DNA of 64,000 nucleotides from contig NZ_JAGIPR010000010.1 of NCBI RefSeq assembly GCF_017877355.1, positions 62,001-126,000 on the forward strand, read 5' to 3'. The stretch's first letter is position 1, and the number at the start of each line of letters is the position of its first letter. This stretch comes from Chryseobacterium jejuense. GTDB taxonomy: Bacteria; Bacteroidota; Bacteroidia; Flavobacteriales; Weeksellaceae. The translations under genes and the position numbers were made by a program. Of this stretch, positions 16,780 through 25,246 are shown piece after piece. Under the pieces are notes generated by a model. That model was not told the origin of the DNA. It did not search any database and saw only the letters and a program-made list of their open reading frames with translations.

Positions 16780-17805
16780 TTAATGGTTCAAATTTAATAT
16801 TTCTTTAATCTTCTGTTCTGTTTTATAAGAAGTCAACTGTTCTATGACTTTGTTAAGCTCCGGATAGTATTTGATATTCTCCCAGGATGAGGTAAATTCT
16901 GTGATATTTCGGATCCCCTTTTCAAGGCTTGCCATAAAATGGTGCTTCCTTTGAATCAGACCTCTGAAACCATACGCTCCTAAGACTTGTAAGAATCTCA
17001 TCATCTGAATTGGTTTAACCGAATCTTTTAGTTGATGTTGAGTTTTTTGATCTTCAAATAGTTGAATGTAAAAATCCAACATTTCATTTTTAAAGCTTTC
17101 AGGAAAATCTGCTTTAGCCTGAAACAGAAATGAAATGACATCGTACATCAAAGGGCCTTTCATTGCCGATTGATAATCAATAAATGAAACTTCATCTTTT
17201 TCATTGACCATAATGTTTCTTGCCTGAAAATCCCGGATCATGATGCCTTTAGGCTCAAGGTTTTCTACCAATGCTGCAATTTTTTTAAATTCTTTCAGTA
17301 AGGTAGATTTATTATATTCCAGCTCCAGAACATCAGCTACAAAATTTTTAAAATAATACAGATCATGAATCACCGGAAGCTCGTCATAACTTTCGTATTC
17401 AAATGTTTTGGAAAAATCAATTTTATCCTGTGTCTGGATCTGTAATCTGAAAAGTTTTTCAAGGGTTTGTTCTACCAAAGATTTTACATGAGGTGATACG
17501 CGTTCTCTTGTAATCACCTCTGACAGAGTTTGTGCTCCTAAAAATTCCTGTACATACATTTTCCTGTCTGCTGAGATGGCAAGAATAGCAGGAGTATTAA
17601 GATTAAGCGCAGAAAATACCTCGGAATAATAAAGAAAACTTTCATTTTCCGGAAGGTTCTCATTGTAGGTGATGATGTATTTTTCATTATCGGTTATGGC
17701 CAGAAAGTTGACCCTCGCAGAACCGCTTTGAGCTAATGTGATGAATTCAGTGGATTTTTTGCCTAATTGGCTTTCAAAAAATCGATTTGCGTTTTCAGAA
17801 GTCAT
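16780..17805 (-). CDS. Aminoglycoside-phosphotransferase-fold sugar kinase, AmgK-like
   Basis: A 341-residue kinase of the APH fold. The catalytic loop reads IRDFQARNIMV near residue 191, with the general-base Asp and the Asn in the usual places, followed by the metal-binding Asp in FIDYQSAMKGPLMYDV. Enzymes of this type with the RDxxxRN loop include AmgK, which phosphorylates MurNAc/GlcNAc at the anomeric carbon. A MurU-like partner two genes away supports this. It is not an antibiotic-resistance gene on present evidence. A -7 element (TATATTTG, minus strand 17827-17820) lies 14 bases upstream of the ATG. Confidence 0.75.
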   Translation of the reverse strand: MTSENANRFFESQLGKKSTEFITLAQSGSARVNFLAITDNEKYIITYNENLPENESFLYYSEVFSALNLNTPAILAISADRKMYVQEFLGAQTLSEVITRERVSPHVKSLVEQTLEKLFRLQIQTQDKIDFSKTFEYESYDELPVIHDLYYFKNFVADVLELEYNKSTLLKEFKKIAALVENLEPKGIMIRDFQARNIMVNEKDEVSFIDYQSAMKGPLMYDVISFLFQAKADFPESFKNEMLDFYIQLFEDQKTQHQLKDSVKPIQMMRFLQVLGAYGFRGLIQRKHHFMASLEKGIRNITEFTSSWENIKYYPELNKVIEQLTSYKTEQKIKEILNLNH

Positions 17806-17819
17806 AATTAATATGGAAA

Positions 17820-17827
17820 CAAATATA
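17820..17827 (-). promoter_or_regulatory. Candidate -7 element of the AmgK-like gene
   Basis: TATATTTG on the minus strand ends 14 bases before the start codon at 17805. It fits the TAnnTTTG consensus. No clear -33 box is seen. Confidence 0.5.
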
Positions 17828-18057
17828 GTAATTTAACATGAATAGTTTTTAGGATGGAAGTGGAAAGCTGGGAGAGGGGAGAACTGAAGGTGAAAATAGT
17901 GGATGAAACTTGTTTCTATGAATTGGATTTGAATGATTTTGTTAAAAGAATCCCATCATTTATCACTTAATGAAGGACTTTATACTTTCTGTATCGGGCT
18001 TTCTGCTTTATATTTTAACTTTCTTGCTTCTTATTCAGGTTATTACAACCTAATTTT

Positions 18058-18069
18058 TATCTTTGTAGT
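18058..18069 (+). promoter_or_regulatory. xrtF promoter element with TAnnTTTG-N4-ATG layout
   Basis: TATCTTTG at 18058-18065 is followed by four bases and then the ATG. With the Bacteroidota start site about 4-5 bases after this element, the transcript would begin at the ATG and be leaderless. Confidence 0.6.
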
Positions 18070-18600
18070 ATGTTAAAGGACTTTAAGCCGGTGTTAGGGA
18101 TTTTACTGCGCTTCATCATTATCTATTTGGTGTTGCTTTTTGCGTATCAATTTTATCTGAATGCAAATAAGGATTCCGGTTTAGATCCTTTTTCTACAAT
18201 TATTGCCAACCAGGTAAATGCGGTTCAAAATGTTTTAGGCTATCCCTCTCAACTTTACAACGATGTGAGTAACGAGCAGGTGTGGTTTTATGTAAAGAAG
18301 CAATATGTAACAAGAATGGTTGAAGGGTGTAATGCTATTTCTGTCATGATCTTGTTTGTGTCCTTTATTTTTGCTTTTTATAAAGGTTCAAAGACCTTTA
18401 TTTTTGTTCTGGCAGGACTGGTTTTATTGTATATTATGAATCTTTTACGGATTGTAGGATTGAATATTGTAATGGCAGAACACAAAGAATATGGTAAAAT
18501 GTTCCATGATTTTGTTTTCCCGGCAGCTATTTACGGCAGTGTTGTTTTACTTTGGTTAATCTGGATTAAATTCTTTGCTTTAAAACATGAAAATTCTTAG
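18070..18600 (+). CDS. xrtF: Exosortase F (XrtF), membrane cysteine protease/transpeptidase
   Basis: A 176-residue polytopic inner-membrane protein. The exosortase catalytic triad is present: Cys87 in VEGCNAIS, Arg127 in NLLRIVG, and His146 in MFHDFVFP. The short length and the HDFVFPAAIYG segment fit the XrtF group of Flavobacteriia. Exosortases cut a C-terminal sorting signal and attach the protein to another surface molecule. Its target is not encoded next to it. It overlaps the following gene by 14 bases. Confidence 0.88.
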   Translation: MLKDFKPVLGILLRFIIIYLVLLFAYQFYLNANKDSGLDPFSTIIANQVNAVQNVLGYPSQLYNDVSNEQVWFYVKKQYVTRMVEGCNAISVMILFVSFIFAFYKGSKTFIFVLAGLVLLYIMNLLRIVGLNIVMAEHKEYGKMFHDFVFPAAIYGSVVLLWLIWIKFFALKHENS

Positions 18601-19018
18601 CTGGCTTCTTGTTATTTTAGGAATCTGCGGTCTGATAGGAGTCAGAGTGGCGGAAAATAAAATATTTTATGATCCGTTTCTGGATTATTTTCATGAGGGT
18701 AGTAAAAACATTAGTCTCCCGGCGTTTGAATGGGGGAAATTAATAGGAGGGCATTTGTTCAGATTTATCCTTAATCTGTTATTTTCCTGTGTTATTATTC
18801 AAGGGCTATTTAGAAATAAGCAATGGACAATGCAAGGTGCTTTAATGATGGTTATCGTTTTTGCGATTGCGTTTCCTATTTATTTGTTTTGTATTCAAAA
18901 TAAATTCGAAATAGGGTATCTATTTTCTTTTTATATGCGAAGGTTTGTGATTCAGCCTTTAATCATACTTCTGATCGTTCCGATGTTTTATTACAGGAAA
19001 CACATGGATGGGAGATAA
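18587..19018 (+). CDS. Exosortase F system-associated protein
   Basis: A 143-residue protein with four hydrophobic segments (about 3-20, 54-77, 82-100, 118-134). Its gene overlaps the end of xrtF, which implies translational coupling. The IFYDPFLDYF and FYMRRFVIQPLIILLIVPMFYY segments match the small membrane protein that regularly follows xrtF in Flavobacteriia. Function is unknown; physical partnership with XrtF is the natural guess. Confidence 0.82.
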   Translation: MKILSWLLVILGICGLIGVRVAENKIFYDPFLDYFHEGSKNISLPAFEWGKLIGGHLFRFILNLLFSCVIIQGLFRNKQWTMQGALMMVIVFAIAFPIYLFCIQNKFEIGYLFSFYMRRFVIQPLIILLIVPMFYYRKHMDGR

Positions 19019-19023
19019 AAAAG

Positions 19024-19084
19024 AAGGTTGAGGAAACAAATAGGACTAAAAATATTCCTGTATTTTGTGCTCTCAACCTTTTTA
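19024..19084. terminator. Branched inverted repeat between convergent genes
   Basis: AAGGTTGAG (19024-19032) pairs with CTCAACCTT (19072-19080), followed by four more T residues. The enclosed 39 bases include a small inner stem AGGA/TCCT. It could end the xrtF operon and, less clearly, the cation transporter gene. Confidence 0.5.
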
Positions 19085-19088
19085 CTTT

Positions 19089-20075
19089 CTATTCTATAGT
19101 ATGTTTATCCACACTTGTTACATTTTCTGCGGTCCATTCCACTCTTTTTATGAAGTTCTTTTGACGAACAGGGCAGTTTTCTATCTGACATACCGGACAT
19201 GAAATAGGTTTACAGTCATCCATATGAAAATTGAATTCAATGCTTCTTTTGATATTATTGGCTAAAAGAATAATGACTTTTTCCATTTCGTTATGGGCAT
19301 CCCGAAGATCATAATACCAGGGTAGGGTGATGTGGGCATCAATATGCAGTGAGGCTCCAAACTGCTGGATTTTCATATTGTGAACATCAATCCATTGAGT
19401 TCTCCTGTTTTCTTCAAGGATTTTGATGATCTGATGCAGTATTTCCGGATCCTGTTCATCCATAATACCACTCAAAGATTTTCTAACGATTTTGTAACCT
19501 ACAAATATGATATACAACCCAAATATCAAGGCAACAACAGAATCCAGCCAATAAATTTTGGTAAAATAAACAATTATTAAACTGGCAACCACTCCAAGGG
19601 TAGTGATGGTATCAGACTGAAGGTGTTTTCCAGAGGAAATAAGAACCAAAGAGTTTTCTTTTTGGCCTTTCTTTATAGAAATATATCCCAGCAAATAGTT
19701 GATAATGGCAGTAGCTGCAATGATCCAGATTCCCAAATCAATTTTGCTTAGGGTTTTCCCTACAATAAGGCTGTGTATACCTTCATAAATAATCATAAGA
19801 CCGGCAATGGCAATTAAGGCACCTTCAATACCGGAAGTGACAAATTCGACCTTTCCATGACCGTAAGGATGGTCTTCATCTTTCGGTTTTGCTGCGAGAT
19901 GAAGCGAATACAATCCCATAAATGCGCTGATGACGTTCACAATGCTTTCCATGGCATCGGAAAACACAGCATCGGAATTGGTGAGCTTCCATGCAATAAT
20001 CTTTCCTACAAAAAGAATAACTCCAAATGCAGCAATGATTTTCTGGAATCCTATTTTTTCTTTGTGGGTACTCAT
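19089..20075 (-). CDS. Cation diffusion facilitator family transporter
   Basis: 328 residues from the ATG at 20075. An in-frame start ten codons upstream would fall inside the terminator of asd, so it is rejected. Six transmembrane helices are followed by a cytoplasmic domain. The metal-site motifs DAMESIVNV near 47 and HPYGHGKVEF near 70 are typical of CDF exporters of Zn2+, Co2+, Fe2+ or Mn2+. The C-terminus adds a CX4CX2CX4C cluster (from CKPISCPVC) that is not part of the usual CDF core and may bind metal. It lies downstream of asd but after a terminator. Confidence 0.88.
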   Translation of the reverse strand: MSTHKEKIGFQKIIAAFGVILFVGKIIAWKLTNSDAVFSDAMESIVNVISAFMGLYSLHLAAKPKDEDHPYGHGKVEFVTSGIEGALIAIAGLMIIYEGIHSLIVGKTLSKIDLGIWIIAATAIINYLLGYISIKKGQKENSLVLISSGKHLQSDTITTLGVVASLIIVYFTKIYWLDSVVALIFGLYIIFVGYKIVRKSLSGIMDEQDPEILHQIIKILEENRRTQWIDVHNMKIQQFGASLHIDAHITLPWYYDLRDAHNEMEKVIILLANNIKRSIEFNFHMDDCKPISCPVCQIENCPVRQKNFIKRVEWTAENVTSVDKHTIE

Positions 20076-20089
20076 AAATGTGTTTGATA

Positions 20090-20122
20090 AAAAAAAGAAT
20101 CTCAATTCTGAGACTCTTTTTT
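20090..20122 (-). terminator. asd terminator
   Basis: An 8-bp stem with one mismatch (GAATCTCA/TGAGACTC), loop ATTC, with A and T runs on either side. It is placed 12 bases after the asd stop. Confidence 0.78.
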
Positions 20123-20133
20123 ATTTTGTTAGT

Positions 20134-21126
20134 TTATACTAAGTTATTTGCTACAAGATATTCTGCAATTTGTACAGCGTTTGTTGCTGCTCCTTTCCTC
20201 AGATTGTCTGCTACGATCCAAAGGTTGAGCGTTTTCGGCTGAGACAGGTCTCGTCTGATTCTTCCTACAAAGACTTCATCTTTTCCTTCTGAGTACAGCG
20301 GCATTGGGTAGTGGTTGTTTTTCACATCATCCATTACGACTACTCCAGGAGTTTCAGATAAAATTTTTCTTACTTCATCTAACTCAAATTCGTTTTCAAA
20401 TTCGATGTTTACACTTTCTGAGTGGCCTCCCTGAACCGGAACTCTTACTGCAGTAGCCGTTAAATTGAATGTATCGTCACCCAGAATTTTCTTAGGCTCT
20501 TTCATCAATTTAATTTCTTCTTTAGTATAATCATCATCAGCAAATACATCACAATGAGGTAATGCATTCTTGAAGATCTGATATGGATATACTTTAGCAG
20601 CAGAATCATCCCCGTTAATTTCTCCGTTTAATTGGTCAACAGCAGCTTTCCCTGTACCTGTTACAGATTGGTAAGTAGAAACAACTACTCTTTTTAAATC
20701 ATATTTTTTGTTCAAAGGTCCTAAAACCATTACCAACTGAATGGTAGAACAGTTCGGATTTGCAATGATCTTGTCTTCTTTAGTCAGTACATCTGCATTA
20801 ATTTCAGGAACGACTAATTTTTTATCAGGATCCATTCTCCATGCTGAAGAGTTGTCGATAACTGTTACTCCAGCTTCTGCAAATAAAGGGGCAAATTCAA
20901 GAGAAGTAGAACCTCCGGCAGAAAAGATAGCAATATCCGGTTTGGCAGCTATAGCGTCCTTCATGCTTACAATCGTAAATTCCTTCTGTTTATACTTCAC
21001 CTTTTTACCTACAGATTTTTCGGAAGCTACCGGAATTAATTCTGTTACAGGGAAGTTCCTTTCTTCCAAAACTTTAAGCATAACTTGTCCAACCATTCCT
21101 GTTGAACCTACTACAGCTACTTTCAT
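20134..21126 (-). CDS. asd: Aspartate-semialdehyde dehydrogenase
   Basis: A 330-residue enzyme that reduces aspartyl-4-phosphate to aspartate semialdehyde with NADPH, for lysine/diaminopimelate, threonine and methionine synthesis. The NADP-binding start MKVAVVGSTGMVGQVML, the active-site Cys in ANPNCSTIQLV near 128, and the catalytic His in VQGGHSESVNIEF are all present. Length is normal. It has its own terminator. Confidence 0.96.
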   Translation of the reverse strand: MKVAVVGSTGMVGQVMLKVLEERNFPVTELIPVASEKSVGKKVKYKQKEFTIVSMKDAIAAKPDIAIFSAGGSTSLEFAPLFAEAGVTVIDNSSAWRMDPDKKLVVPEINADVLTKEDKIIANPNCSTIQLVMVLGPLNKKYDLKRVVVSTYQSVTGTGKAAVDQLNGEINGDDSAAKVYPYQIFKNALPHCDVFADDDYTKEEIKLMKEPKKILGDDTFNLTATAVRVPVQGGHSESVNIEFENEFELDEVRKILSETPGVVVMDDVKNNHYPMPLYSEGKDEVFVGRIRRDLSQPKTLNLWIVADNLRKGAATNAVQIAEYLVANNLV

Positions 21127-21195
21127 TGATTTAATTAAAAATTTAAGATTAAACTATTTATAAATTATAACATATATAATTTCTTTGTCTTGTTT

Positions 21196-21636
21196 TTAAG
21201 CTCCAAAGACTTTTGCCCAAGGAAATGCAAATGCAAATAAACCTACTGCAATTAATCCCATAATGGTAATCCCCAGGGAAATTGTATCGTTTGATTTCAC
21301 TTTTTTGTTGATGATGGTCATTAATACTGCTGCAATTAGCATAGAAAATGGGTGTTCAACAAATGTCTGTCTGCTGTAGGCATCCTTCATTAATGTTCCT
21401 GAATCTAATGCAGCTTTGAAACCTGGTGAAAATATGAATAACAAGCATATTCCTAATAGAAACTGAACATGGAAGAAAATCATTGTGAAGAGAGTGGTCT
21501 TCTTTAAAAATTTGTTCACTTTTCCACTGAAACCGAACATTGTAGCTAAAAGTGCAATAGTAAATAATGCCACTAAAAGTAGTTCTAAATATCCGAATCC
21601 TTTGTGTGCACTAAGAAAAATCTTGTAAAAATCCAT
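21196..21636 (-). CDS. Conserved four-helix membrane protein, cytochrome b-like
   Basis: A 146-residue protein with four transmembrane helices (about 15-33, 47-69, 92-109 and 119-141). His residues occur at FLSAHKG, FFHVQFLLG and VEHPFSM, near or within membrane edges, a pattern that could bind haem. Similar Bacteroidota proteins are often labelled cytochrome b or simply membrane protein. Function is not established. It follows a duplicated copy of a receptor gene's tail and terminator. Confidence 0.6.
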   Translation of the reverse strand: MDFYKIFLSAHKGFGYLELLLVALFTIALLATMFGFSGKVNKFLKKTTLFTMIFFHVQFLLGICLLFIFSPGFKAALDSGTLMKDAYSRQTFVEHPFSMLIAAVLMTIINKKVKSNDTISLGITIMGLIAVGLFAFAFPWAKVFGA

Positions 21637-21665
21637 AATCTATTTTTTTTGTACACAAAGATAAC

Positions 21666-21730
21666 AAAAATCCCGGCTCAAAGCCGGGATTCATATTTAT
21701 AAAATCTAATATTGTGATAATTAGAAGTTG
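21666..21730. repeat. Direct repeat copy 1: duplicated 3' end and terminator of the TonB receptor gene
   Basis: 65 bases that match 22410-22474 with one mismatch (C at 21679, T at 22423). On the minus strand it reads the last two receptor codons (AAC TTC) and stop TAA, the 3' untranslated stretch, and the terminator hairpin CCCGGCTTTGAGCCGGG followed by T residues. It lies downstream of the lipoprotein gene at 21871 and probably terminates it. Confidence 0.92.
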
Positions 21731-21870
21731 GAATAATGTTATTGTTGAGCAGGTTCTTTAAAAAGTTAAAATACATGCTCTAAGAAGGTGTTTTTGTTCT
21801 AGTGTAGATTCCTTACTATTCTTATAATAACTTCATAAAAATATAAGTCAAATTAGGAAAAAGATGTATG

Positions 21871-22206
21871 TTAAGGATGTTGTGTTACAATGGTGGGTGG
21901 GTTACTTTCTGATTCCTTACCTTGTTTAAGAGCAACTAATTTTCCGCCTTTAAAAATTAAAATATTGGTTATTGAGCTATTTCCCATATTGAAATTTTCT
22001 TTATAAAATAAAGACTCTTGCAATTCTGTGGTTTCTTTATCTCCTTTGAATTCTGATTTGTAAGGTTTTCCAAATTTTGATATAACCTGTTCTTTGGTCA
22101 TGCCGATATTTACTGATTCGGAAGTAAATTTACTGCTTGTTTTGCAAGAAATTACAAATAGTAATATCAGAAACATGCATACTGTGTGTTTCAAAAATAA
22201 TCGCAT
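21871..22206 (-). CDS. Small lipoprotein with SmpA/OmlA-like motif
   Basis: A 111-residue lipoprotein: signal peptide with lipobox Cys at residue 21 (FVISCKTS). The segment VNIGMTKEQVISKFGKPYKSE resembles the G-M-T-x-x-x-V-x-x-x-x-G-x-P motif of the SmpA/OmlA (BamE-like) fold, and a short beta-rich region follows. Its role is unknown; a BamE function is not implied by so short a motif. The gene is bracketed by two 65-bp direct repeats derived from the tail of the neighbouring TonB receptor gene, which suggests that it arrived by, or was left by, a rearrangement. Confidence 0.65.
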   Translation of the reverse strand: MRLFLKHTVCMFLILLFVISCKTSSKFTSESVNIGMTKEQVISKFGKPYKSEFKGDKETTELQESLFYKENFNMGNSSITNILIFKGGKLVALKQGKESESNPPTIVTQHP

Positions 22207-22409
22207 AATTTTTTTTATTAAATATAAACAAAAATGAAAATCTTTGATTTTTAGTTTAATAAGAGTGTTCTAATTAGGATGCAATAGCTCATTTTAGGGT
22301 TATCGAAGGGTTTAGCTCATCGTTTTTGGGATATTTATATCATTTAGAATAGGTATTGGAAATCACTATTTTTATAGCCCAACCCCTATAATATCTATTA
22401 TTGGAATGA

Positions 22410-22474
22410 AAAAATCCCGGCTTAAAGCCGGGATTCATATTTATAAAATCTAATATTGTGATAATTAGAAGTTG
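22410..22474. repeat. Direct repeat copy 2: native 3' end and terminator of the TonB receptor gene
   Basis: The partner of 21666-21730. It contains the last codons and the stop of the receptor (stop at 22465-22467) and its terminator hairpin, 744 bases from copy 1. Of 65 positions, 64 are identical. Confidence 0.92.
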
Positions 22475-25038
22475 AATGATAGAGTAGCAGTCCAAGTTCT
22501 ACCGAATCCGAAGAATACCTGGTTAGTTTGGCTAATTCCTTTGTAATTACCTGCTGCTTGGTAAGCCGCATATTCTTTAGCAAGACCCGCAACTGTTCCA
22601 CCTTTGATTTCAGCATATTCCTGTGCTGTAAGGTTAGCGTGAGTATTTGTATTTGATTCAGCGATATATGTTGTATCAAATAAGTTATAAACGTTACCTC
22701 TGATCGTGAAATACTGTTGTTTGTTGTTTAGGTTGATTCTATATGAAAGACCTAAGTCAAACAAATTGTAGCTAGGTAATTCTAATGTACCTTTTTGGGC
22801 TGCAGCTTGAGTTCTGAAGTTGAATGCATCTAAGCTAGCATAAAGATTGTTGGTATTTCTCCAAGTAGCATCGAAGCTTAGGTTTCTGACAGGTTTTACT
22901 GTTGCTCCTAAAGCAGCAGTCATCTGAGCAGCATCACCTACTTTTGTTTTGTCTAAGTATAATGTAGCCTCGTTACTTGTACTTCCAGGGAAGTTAAGTG
23001 GTTGGTTTGTACTGTCTTCAAAAAGAGTAGCAGTAGCATTTCCTTTATAGTACCAATCTCCTAGAGAGAACATACCATTTACGGTTAATACCTTATTAAG
23101 AGTATAGTTAGCATCTACTTCCACTCCCATGTGAATTTCGTTCAGACCATTCATTTCAACATAAGCTGTCTTCCCTGCAACAACATCTCTTAGATTTGGT
23201 TTTCTAAGGTATCTATCATCCCAAGTTGTTCTGTATACGTTAACATTGGCATTGAATTTTGCAGATCTGAATCCATATCCTAATTCTACACCAAAGATTT
23301 TTTCATTCGTAAGATCCGGAGAAACGATGTTCTCGTTACTTCTGTATACTGCATTGAAGAATGGCTGCTTTTCATAGTATCCAACATTCCCGAAAACATT
23401 GTGTTGTTCGTTAATATTGTAGTTAACTCCAGCCTTGATGTTATATCCGAATAGATTTTTGAAACCAGTTTTAGTATTCATGATTTCTCCTTTCTTCGAT
23501 TTTGTAACTCCATCAACAATGAAGTTATCAATTCTCTGGAATCCTTGGTTAGATACTGATCCTTGAACGAATGCAGAGATTTTATCGTTTGTATATTCAA
23601 ACTGACCGAAAGCTCCGTACCAAAGTACTTCACCATCATTGCTGTACCCAATTTGATTATTTAGATTATCGATTTTCCCACCGAATGGATTCCAGCTAGC
23701 TTCTGGCTTAGACACTGCTGTTACTAGGTTAGGTGGAATGTTTTTGTTACTTTTATCAATATATCCGCTTGCACCTAATAAATCAGTTACTGCCTGATAG
23801 TGGTATCCATAATAGTATCTTGCATCAACACCCGCAGAGAACTTAAAGTTATCATTGATGGTGTGGTTGAAGCTTGAAATTAAACCAAACCAGTTGTGTG
23901 AATTGATAGATGCGTTTCTGATAAGTACTCCTTTATCTGGTGTAGAAGCTTGGTTAGCTGCATATACATTATCAAAGTTATATAATCCAGTAGTCTGATC
24001 TCTAAAAGTACTTAAGCTCTTTCCATTAGCAGAACCGGTAGTGTTTGTTCCTCCACCTCTACCAAAAGAACCATATAATACAGTGTTAAGTTTTGACTTT
24101 TCACTCATTGTCCAGTCCCAGTTTAGGGATAATACCGGCTTATGATAATAATTTACTCTTGCTGAATATTGTCTTCCGTTCAGATAACCCCAGTCTGAGT
24201 TATATTGTCTGTCTGGAGTTCCATCGTGATCAGGGTTGAATTTTATATAATCTGAAATAGCAATTGCATATGATCTTTGATTATGCCATTGAGGAGCTCC
24301 AGTAATTGTAAACTGAAAATCGTGGTTACCTCCCGGCTTTTTGTATCCTAATGCAAAATAGTAGTTATATCCTTCAAATTTAGTTCCGTCTGCGTACATA
24401 GAACCTGCAGTTCTGGACATTAAGAATGAAGAAGACCATCCTTTTTCAGATTTTCCTGTATTGTAAGCGAAAAGAGATTTTACATAGTCATTATTTCCAA
24501 CTGCTAGAGAAACTATTCCTCCTTGTTTTTTGTCAGCGGCTCTTGTAAGAATATTTACAGTACCACCTACAGAAGCAATTGCTAATTTGGATGATCCAAG
24601 ACCTCTCTGTACCTGCATTGCAGAAGTTACATCAGATAGTCCTGCCCAGTTTGACCAGTATACTGATCCTCCTTCCATATCATTTACTGGCATACCGTTT
24701 ACCATTACGGCAATATTGTTTTGGTTAAATCCTCTAATATTTAATTTAGAGTCTCCAAAACCACCTCCACCTTTAGTAGCATAAACGGATGGAGTTGTGT
24801 TTAGGATCTCAGGAAATTCCTGGTTACCCAATTTCTCAACAATTTGTGCTTCTTTAATTGTTGAAACTGCTACTGGAGTCTTTCTATCTTTAGCGATATC
24901 GGCAACACCAGTTAATACAACTTGTTCAATATCATTGGACTTGATTTTTGTAGAGTCCTGAACCTGTTGTGCATAATAGACGCTAGCCGTAGATAAAGTA
25001 ATTACTGCAGTTAGCATCGATTTGTTGATTAATTTCAT
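22465..25038 (-). CDS. TonB-dependent outer-membrane receptor
   Basis: An 857-residue receptor: signal peptide (ending VYYAQ), a short N-terminal stretch with the TonB-box-like IEQVVLTG near residue 38, the plug (FPEILNTTPSVYATKGGGG, NIRGFNQNNIAVMVNGMPVND, MQVQRGLGSSKLAIASVGG), and a barrel ending in FGRTWTATLSFNF. It lacks the carboxypeptidase-like extension of the other receptor and no SusD partner is adjacent. The substrate is unknown; a siderophore or other small ligand is possible. Its 3' end is duplicated downstream (see repeats). Confidence 0.88.
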   Translation of the reverse strand: MKLINKSMLTAVITLSTASVYYAQQVQDSTKIKSNDIEQVVLTGVADIAKDRKTPVAVSTIKEAQIVEKLGNQEFPEILNTTPSVYATKGGGGFGDSKLNIRGFNQNNIAVMVNGMPVNDMEGGSVYWSNWAGLSDVTSAMQVQRGLGSSKLAIASVGGTVNILTRAADKKQGGIVSLAVGNNDYVKSLFAYNTGKSEKGWSSSFLMSRTAGSMYADGTKFEGYNYYFALGYKKPGGNHDFQFTITGAPQWHNQRSYAIAISDYIKFNPDHDGTPDRQYNSDWGYLNGRQYSARVNYYHKPVLSLNWDWTMSEKSKLNTVLYGSFGRGGGTNTTGSANGKSLSTFRDQTTGLYNFDNVYAANQASTPDKGVLIRNASINSHNWFGLISSFNHTINDNFKFSAGVDARYYYGYHYQAVTDLLGASGYIDKSNKNIPPNLVTAVSKPEASWNPFGGKIDNLNNQIGYSNDGEVLWYGAFGQFEYTNDKISAFVQGSVSNQGFQRIDNFIVDGVTKSKKGEIMNTKTGFKNLFGYNIKAGVNYNINEQHNVFGNVGYYEKQPFFNAVYRSNENIVSPDLTNEKIFGVELGYGFRSAKFNANVNVYRTTWDDRYLRKPNLRDVVAGKTAYVEMNGLNEIHMGVEVDANYTLNKVLTVNGMFSLGDWYYKGNATATLFEDSTNQPLNFPGSTSNEATLYLDKTKVGDAAQMTAALGATVKPVRNLSFDATWRNTNNLYASLDAFNFRTQAAAQKGTLELPSYNLFDLGLSYRINLNNKQQYFTIRGNVYNLFDTTYIAESNTNTHANLTAQEYAEIKGGTVAGLAKEYAAYQAAGNYKGISQTNQVFFGFGRTWTATLSFNF

Positions 25039-25246
25039 AATCGTTAGTAATAATTAGATTTAATTTTCTGCAAAATTCGCAAAATATATTTTAACTATTA
25101 TTAACTCAATGTTAATTTTTAATCTGTCTTAATAGTGTTAAGTGCTTGATTGTTAGCTTTATCAATGAAAAATGATTTTTTATATGAAAAAAGTCATGTT
25201 ATTGAGTTTTTAATAAAGGGGGGGTGTTTTTGTTAAAAATTCAACG

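Noticed and set aside
16780..17805. An aminoglycoside-resistance gene
   Set aside because: The fold is shared with resistance kinases, but the catalytic loop (RDFQARN) and the MurU-like partner point to a sugar kinase; no resistance-type context.
20076..20105. Ten-codon N-terminal extension of the cation transporter
   Set aside because: It would start within the asd terminator hairpin; the internal ATG at 20075 gives a normal CDF N-terminus.
21666..22474. An insertion sequence or composite mobile element between the two 65-bp repeats
   Set aside because: No transposase, no terminal inverted repeats and no short target duplication; the repeats are the tail and terminator of a neighbouring gene.
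25210..25230. G-rich run near the end of nadC as a structural signal
   Set aside because: A single short G run without partner runs; not enough for a quadruplex or other motif.
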